From NCBI GenBank assembly GCA_936450465.1, contig OW388302.1, positions 18,615,569 to 18,679,568 of the forward strand: a DNA stretch of 64,000 nucleotides, in the 5' to 3' direction. Each line of letters opens with the position of its first letter. The first letter of the stretch is position 1. Shown piece by piece: positions 54,001 through 63,000 of the stretch. The notes under the pieces are model-generated. The model made no database searches and was not told the DNA's origin. It saw nothing but the letters and a program-made list of their open reading frames with translations. A program made the translations under genes and the position numbers. The DNA is from Gibbula magus (Eukaryota > Mollusca > Gastropoda > Trochida > Trochidae).

Positions 54001-57000
54001 AATACATTTGTTGTAGAATTGTGTTAAAATGGGTTTATTTCTCTTGTACATTGTTACAGGACTACCCTTCTCAATAACCTAACAACTTGGTCAAGGTTTA
54101 TTTCAATCAAAAGTTAAATTAAAATACATACGGCTTCTGTCCTAGGAGGTTCGAACTGTGTTTTGGGTGTTAATATGGTTCGCTGACTCCACGAGAGGTA
54201 CCGTTAGAATAGGCGAATGGTGATGTACGGGGAGCTCGATAGAAACACAGCCGGACTCTCCAAGGGCAGGGTTAGGCGGGGCGAGATACGGGTCTCGGCA
54301 CTTCACGCATGCAGCACACAGAGAAGACAGGAGGCGTAGTAGACTTGAGACAGTCTCGGCGACAGACAGACTAGAGTTTTTTTCTAAGAGTTTATATAGT
54401 ATTCTAATTGTTTGAAGATCTAAGAAATCCTGGACATGACTTTGTCATGTCCAGTTTGGCCTTTCATCTCAAGACAGATAATAATCGCAACACTGCATTC
54501 AGTCTTTCATCCCGTTACACTCCGTCACTTATTATCATGGACGGGTACAATTTCGATATAATGTATTGTCTCTATTAACTATTAGTTCTGGGCTGTTAAT
54601 ATTTGTTTTCCGCCTTGCATTTTGACTTCTTTGAGTGATATTATGTTTTCTGGTCATCTACTTATCCCCCATGTGTTTTAATATTAAGTAAGCTGCCCGT
54701 TAGTATATTTGCTGACCATCAAACGCACAGCTGTCAACCTATCTGCTTACTTCCCAGCTCGCTGGTGGGAACTTAGTGACCAAGTTCAAGAAGCAACTTA
54801 ATCGATTTCGCTGCTGTGCTTATTTAGTTTCGAGTGTAGGTTTCACTGAAATGTAGGTTTCAAACGTATTCTTATTTTAGAGACAATTTCTATTATTTTA
54901 TCCTTGGATACTTCCTCGAAATATTGATGTTTAAAGGGAATAAAGGCCGAATCATCCGATAACCTAACCACTAATAACTACTTATTTTGCATATTAAATG
55001 TGTCCAGTAGACGATTACTCGTTAGTTACTGCTCCCATCTACCACGTGAGCCACTGTGCGCGGACTAGTGAATCATCACTTGTACAGAAATGCTAGTCTG
55101 TCATTTGAAAACCCCTTAATATTTTAAGCGCCTAGGCACGTCTACAACAAGACTCTGAGCTCAGTTTAAGGAAATGAACACATCTCAGATGCTCCTTTTT
55201 ATTATATTTTTTAAAAAATAATTGTTTTTTAATTTGTACAACAAAATTCATTTCAGAGGCTAAATGTTAGACTACAGAAATGCATGTAGAAGATTTGAAA
55301 CACTACGGTAGGGATGCGGAAACACGTTAGTCAAATTTATGAACAGATATTATGAAAAATACTGAATTCCGTCCCGCATCTCCACAGGTTTGACTGTTTA
55401 CGAGAAGATGGAGCGGATCAACCTGAAACTGACTCTGTACGGGATTACCATAGGCATAGATACGGACGGGATGACCGTCATCACAGTGAATAAGGGCAAT
55501 CTTGACGATGGAGGATTCGACGGCATGTGTGGCAGCGGTACAGGGGACGCTTCCAGTAAGTACATTTTGAAATTGAAAGGACCAAGGACGAAAGGAGAAA
55601 GGGGAACGGGGAAGCTGGAAGGGAAACGGTGAAGCCTTAAGGGGACAGAGGAAGGGAAGGAGAAGAATGATTGTGGTAAAAATCAATGGATTGACCAAGG
55701 GAGCACACTTGTTAACTTTCTGAATAAATGTATGCTACGTATACCTTGTTATTCCCCCACTTTCCAGCTGATGAAGGAGTGAGTATATACACCAATTTAC
55801 ACCATTTACGCAATATAGAAGTTGGTATACAGAGAATCTTGGTTTCCCAATAACTGATATATGTATTCAAATGTATGTATACAGATAGTACAGGTTAATT
55901 AATACATACTTGTAACTACAGACCGCATCTTGAGAAAGGGCCTGAAATTACTATTTATTTCGTTTTCAGTTGAGTACGCCCTCCTAAGCAACCCTACGAA
56001 CGTGAGGAACAGAGGTAACATGTTCAGAGACAATGCCATATGTGGCAATGGACTAAGACGCTGCGACGACTCTATGGACGAGGAGGCAGAGCAGGCCTGT
56101 GGGTGGCTTAGGAGCAGCGGCTTCAGAGACTGTAACCCCGTGGTAAGTAGAACTTTGGGTGGCTTAGGAGCAGCGGCTTCAGAGACTGTAACCCCGTGGC
56201 AAGTAGAACTTTGGGTGGCTTAGGAGCAGCGGCTTCAGAGACTGTAACCCCGTGGTAAGTAGAACTTTGGGTGGCTTAGGAGCAGCGGCTTCAGAGACTG
56301 TAACCCCGTGGTAAGTAGAACTTTGGGTGGCTTAGGAGCAGCGGCTTCAGAGACTGTAACCCCGTGGTAAGTAGAACTTTGGGTGGCTTAGGAGCAGCGG
56401 CTTCAGAGACTGTAACCGGTCGAACAGTTAAGATTTGTATAGTGTTTCATAGTAACAGTGAGGTCGATAGTCTACTTTTCATGTGAATCCAGATTGGACC
56501 TGGTCTGCGAAACTCTTTTAAGTACTAAGATAGTGGTAAGGTCATACTAATGTGCGGGACTTAAGACTAGCTTGGTGTCAAGGAAGTTAGAGAGAAGCGA
56601 GACCCTAAAAACTTACCTCTTTTACGCATGTATAGCAAACAATGGTTGTGTCAAACCCGCAATCCATTGCTCTATAAGCTAAGTATGTTGCATAATTCAA
56701 GGTAACTCAAAGGCTATTTCAAGCTGACCATATTGCTATGTTAAGGTAGCCAAGGTGCTCTGGTTTTGTAACCACATTGTTATATTAAGGTAACAACAGT
56801 TGATTCCTCGTTAAGAGTTTAACATGCAGATGTGTATTTCAGATCCATCCTGAACCCAGCCGCCAGGAGTGCAAGAGGGCATACTGTAACGCTCCAACAC
56901 CGGAACTGAAGAAAGAAGCCGTGTGTAACGCCTTGTCCCGATATGCTGGCATCTGTATCGCGAAACACATATTCTTTGACTGGAGGAAAAACGACTTCTG

Positions 57001-60000
57001 TCGTAAGTTTGGCTGAACATATTTCAGTTGTATAGAGGCATTCAGGATTAAGGGAACAAATACCCTGCGTGCATTACAGTTTTAATTACATGTCGATTTC
57101 TAAATAGTTCTGCTGGAAAGCGCTAGAAAAATCTCTTCTTCTAAATAGACATCGGTCTTTAAGGAAATGCCAATCTCTAAATAGACATCGGTCTTTAAGT
57201 AAATGTCAAATTCTAAATAGACATCAGACTTTCAGTAAATGCCGATCACAAAATAGACATCGGTCTTTAAGTAAATGCCGATCTCATAATAGACATAAGT
57301 CTTTAATTAAATGTCAATCTCTAAATAGACATCGGTCTTAAAGTAAATGTCAATCTCTAATAGACAAATAGACATAGACATCAACAACGAGCTAAATGCT
57401 TCATTGAAATAAGATCATGACGCAAGAAGGCGAAACCTTAATGCTTCATTTACCAAAGATATCAAAACCCACACATAATTTAATCAACATTTTGAATTTG
57501 GAAGATATTGCGCTGGAAGAAAATGGACGAACAAATAAACATAAGTTCTGATAAACCTTTATCCACAACATTCGCAGTTTAGTAAAGTAAGTGTTCATCT
57601 AGAAATAAATAAATAACTAGTTTGAAACATGAAACGTGATACTGAAAAATAGTAATTCATATCAAATAAAGAAATAAGAAATTTCAGTTACCCAAATAGA
57701 GACAGTCCGAGCGGTTATATATCTCTATCAAGAATCCACTTTCGAAATTCCACTGGCGCTGTGCAACACAGATGTACATCCGATTTCTTCTAAATCTCGC
57801 CTCAAAAGTCCAGTAAAATGCAATGGATTGCATAGTTGCACTATTTCCAAACATTTAGTTCGTGAATTCATGCTCAAATCGCTCAAGCTGAACATCCATA
57901 GCACTACACACTTCATTCATAACCTGGTAGGGACACAAAACGGATGTAGAAGTTTTTTTCATAATACAAATACTTATTTTTTTCATTTTATTTCACTCGG
58001 AATAAGTGAGATGTAAGTCAGTTGCTACCATAGTTTCCTCGTTGCATCAGGATATAACAAACTCTCGGACAAACTGTTCTGGAATTTCCCGATACAACTC
58101 GGAAACTATGATAGCAACTATTACTTATTTTACGAATTACCTTCACTAGGAATTGAAATATAACAGTTATGTACCACCCTTATTACTCCCACATTACCAC
58201 CAACATAACACCCTTCCCCATGCACAGTCGACATAACACCCTTCCCCATGCACAGTCAACAAAACACCCTTCCCCATGCACAGTCGACATAACACCCTTC
58301 CTCATGCACAGTCAACATAACACCCTTCCCCATGCACAGTAAACATAACGCCCTTCCTCATGCACAGTCAACAAAACACCCTTCCCAATGCACAGTCAAC
58401 ATAACACCCTTCCTCATGCACAGTCAACAAAACACCCTTCCCCATGCACAGTCAACATAACACCCTTTCTCATGCACAGTCAACATAACACCCTTCCCAA
58501 TGCACAGTCGACATTACACCCTTCCTCATGCACAGTCAACATAACGCCCTTCCCCATGCACAGTCGACATAACGCCCTTCCCCATGCACAGTCGACATAA
58601 CGCCCTTCCCCATGCACAGTCGACATAACACCCTTCCTCATGCACAGTCAACATAACACCCTTCCCCATGCACAGTCAACATAACGCCCTTCCCCATGCA
58701 CAGTCAACATAACACCCTTCCCAATGCACAGTCGACATTACACCCTTCCTCATGCACAGACAACATAACACCCTTCCCCATGCACAGTCTATATAACACC
58801 TTTCCCCATGCACAGTCGGCATAACATCCTTCCCCATGCACAGTCAACATAACACCCTTCCTCATGCACAGTCAACAAAACACCCTTCCCCATGCACAGT
58901 CAACATAACACCCTTCCTCATGCACAGTCAACAAAACACCCTTCCCCATGCACAGTCAACATAACACCCTTCCTCATGCACAGTCAACATAACACCCTTC
59001 CCAATGCACAGTCGACATTACACCCTTCCTCATGCACAGTCAACATAACACCCTTCCCCATGCACAGTCTATATAACACCTTTCCCCATGCACAGTCGGC
59101 ATAACATCCTTCCCCATGCACAGTCGACATAACACCCTTCCCAATGCACAGTCAACATAACACCCTTCCTCATGCACAGTCAACAAAACACCCTTCCCCA
59201 TGCACAGTCAACATAACACCCTTCCCAATGCACAGTCGACATTACACCCTTCCTCATGCACAGTCAACATAACGCCCTTCCCCATGCACAGTCGACATAA
59301 CGCCCTTCCCCATGCACAGTCGACATAACGCCCTTCCCCATGCACAGTCGACATAACACCCTTCCTCATGCACAGTCAACATAACACCCTTCCCCATGCA
59401 CAGTCAACATAACGCCCTTCCCCATGCACAGTCAACATAACGCCCTTCCCCATGCCGGTCGACATAACACCCTAATGACTCCCTTACAGCAAAGGAGTGT
59501 CCAGAAGGAAAGGACTTCTCCGTATTCGCGACCCGATGTCCTGCCAAATGCGGCATCATGCCACTAGACACCATAGCCGAGCGCATCCAGCCAGAATGCC
59601 AGGAACACACAGCAGCCTGTGTGTGTCCCACGGGGACTATACTCGACCACAACGGGGCATGTGTGACACCCGCGGCCTGTACCTGCAAGTACGACGGAGA
59701 CATCTTCAACCCAGACGATACTATGACGACTAAGGATGGATGCAACGTGTGGTGAGTAGAACCAAATTATTAGAGACTTTGCTTTCGCTAATAATATCAT
59801 GTGGTTAAGTATATGGTTATTATTGTTACAGAATAGGATACCTAACGATGAAGTTTGATAGGGAATGTTGAATGAAATATTGATGAAATCATTAAAGTGA
59901 AATGTGGAGTTAATACTCCTTATTCCTAACACTCAACCATTGTCTTTGTGTTTCAGTAAATGCACAGAGTACGGGTTATGGGATTGTGTTGAACAAGACT

Positions 60001-63000
60001 GTCCGGTCATCTGCCAACTGCTCGGCCCTAACACACTCAACCAGTTCGACTCCAGAAGTATTCTCATCAAGTCCATTTTAGGAGACTCGCCGTGTGTCTT
60101 CACCCTCATGGAGGTAAGTGCAACATGTGTCTTCACCCTCATGGAGGTAAGTGCAACATGTGTCTTCACCCTCATGGAGGTAAGTGCAACATGTGTCCTC
60201 ACCCTCATGGAGGTAAGTGCAACATGTGTCTTCACCCTCATGGAGGTAACTGCAACATGTGTCTTCACCCTCATGGAGGTAAGTGCAACATGTGTCTTCA
60301 CCCTCATGGAGGTAAGTTCAACATGTGTCTTCACCCTCATGGAGGTAAGTGCAACATGTGTCTTCACCCTTGTGGAGGTAAATGCAAGCCATTTCTGACT
60401 TGCTTCTTTGAAAACCTCGACTTCATGATATTATTTTCTCTTTCAGATGGAGGATAGTTTAAAGGTGGAGGCCTCTCTAACAAGCAACGCCATTTCGTCT
60501 GTGATTGTCCATCGTGCTGCGGATGAATACTCCATCAATGTAAACAGCGGCATACTGAGAGTAAACGGGCAAAACAAGATCCTGCCCTTCGTGAAGGCTG
60601 GACTTACCATCAGCGCTGAGTCCGGCGTATACGTCATACGGTTCCTCGACATCACCATCACCCTGGACGCGTTTTCCGGCATCGTCATCTCAGCTATCCC
60701 TAGCACATACTCCGGGAGGGTGAGTGGTTGTGAATACTTATATCATTGGCCTCTCGCTGTACTCCTTACACTGTATCTGGGATCGTCATCTCAGCTATCC
60801 CCAGCACATACTCCGGGAGGGTGTGTGGTTGTGAATACTAATATCATTGGCCTCTCGCTGTACTCCTTACACTGTATCTGGGATCGTCATCTCAGCTATC
60901 CCCAGCACATACCCCGGGAGGGTGAGTGGTTGTGAATACTAATATCATTGGCCTCTCGCTGTACTCCTTACACTGTATCTGGGATCGTCATCTCAGCTAT
61001 CCCCAGCACATACTCCGGGAGGGTGAGTGGTTGTGAATACTAATATCATTGGCCTCTCGCTGTACTCCTTACACTGTATCTGGGATCGTCATCTCAGCTA
61101 TCCCCAGCACATACTCCGGGAGGGTGAGTGGTTGTGAATACTAATATCATTGGCCTCTCGCTGTACTCCTTACACTGTATCTGGGATCGTCATCTCAGCT
61201 ATCACCAGCACATACTCCGGGAGGGTGAGTGGTTGTGAATACTAATATCATTGGCCTCTCGCTGTACTCCTTACACTGTATCTGTATCAACGCCTGTTCA
61301 TTGTGTACATTTCAAATGAAATTACGGGGATTCAAAGAAGGACGTCAATAAGGTCTCACGAAAACCATCTTCATAAGCTTGAATATGAACATTTTTATAA
61401 AACTCAACTTGTAGCCTGGTTGCTATCACGGTTTAGCCCTTTAATTCTGTTACCAGCCATGGTATACCTTTCGTCAGACAATGTGTCTATGTCTATGGGA
61501 AGTTGATCATCAGAGTGTTTGTTTCATTACTCATGTCAGCTTTTGCAGTGCAGTTTTGCGTTTGCGGAGGCAATCTTTCTTGACCAACTCGGTTGGAAAG
61601 GATTTTTGATTGGTTTTTGTGAGGCGGCACAGCTAGTTAAGAAAAGCACGTCAATTGTCGAGTGGTCCGTGGAAGCATTAAGGGTACTAGCGGATATGTA
61701 ACGGAATACATATGTTGGAGATTATCAAGGATGTCCGGAAATCGGTATACATTTCATGTTGATCTTTTAGTATCATTTATTATTACACACGTGGTGAACG
61801 TACAACTAGTGACATACTAATCTCGTACGTCACACGTGTGTCGTATCACGTTGACCTGTGTCGTAACGACGTGACCCCGCATTCCAACGATCTAATTGGA
61901 TAACCATTGACCTCTCAGTTAGGGTCAAGTTGAAACGGAACTACTTTTGAATTAAAAACAAACACGTAACATTTCATTTTCATTACTTTATATGCTAGAT
62001 ATATTCGTCAACATAGTTTGTCAATGCTTTAAGAAAGTTCCACATTTGTCAAGTATGCATCATTGATATCGTGAATATCTGTAACTATCGGCGAACGCGA
62101 ACGCGAACGGCGTATTTACTTACAGTTCAAGGGTTGTGTGGAAATCCGGACACATCTCACATTCATTGTGGGCGTCAAAAGGTTTCCAATGCGGCGAATG
62201 TCAAATGCAAACATCATTTAGCCTAATCATCACCAAGAACGTAAAGATACTAGTCAAAGTCAAGCATATTCACTCTGCGTTGCCCTTGCCCTTCGATGTT
62301 GACATCATGCCGATCGCGAGTCGTCAACGTCACTGTCTGACTGTTCTCTCTCTCTACAGTACCGTACTGCAGTAGGCCATGATTGTACAGCCTTGGCACT
62401 GTTGTTTAGTTCTTTCAGTAGATTGTATATATCTAATGGCATTCCGTCACAAAAAAACCCAACGTCAGCTGTCGCTAGTAACTAGGCAAACAGCCTCGAC
62501 ACTTCAGCGGCGAGCCGAACGACTGCGAGGCGAGGCGAGGCGAGGCGTGGCGAGGCCAACGAGTTTTCTATAAGATTAATGTAAATGTTTGCATTAACAA
62601 TAATACCTTGCACAGCCATGATAACATAACAAATACAGTTCATTTGCATAAACCTTTTTGTTCATTTTTACAGTCCACTTTTGATTTATTCAACTGAAAT
62701 TCATGAACTACATTATTTCGTCGTAGGTATACGCAATAGGAGGTGCAAATAAGCGTTCGGGTCAGCTCTGGCGCAGTTTACGTCAATTATTACGCACTCC
62801 GTTATTGAAACCGGTTTCGGTTACGGAGAATTGTTTCCCTTATCACAGGTAATAAAATTAAACGGTGTGACGAATCCGGGTACAGTAAACGTGTGTAATA
62901 AATAAAATGCCACACTCGGTCTCATTAGATACGAATTATACGAAACTCGTGACTTTCCTATGGTATCTGACCTCGCTTTCGCTCGGTCAGATACCGGACA

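Noticed and set aside
55768..55778. Micro-exon of 11 nt between TTTCCAG and GTGAGT in intron 8
   Set aside because: Including it would put exon 9 in a frame with an early TAA. Direct joining of exons 8 and 9 keeps the C8 frame.
59904..60398. Single uninterrupted gene through the exon 12 array (repeated VFTLMEVSATC)
   Set aside because: The open frame is the read-through of exon 12 into repeated donors. Domain continuity requires splicing from a donor to exon 13. In-frame extension by alternative donors is kept as a finding.
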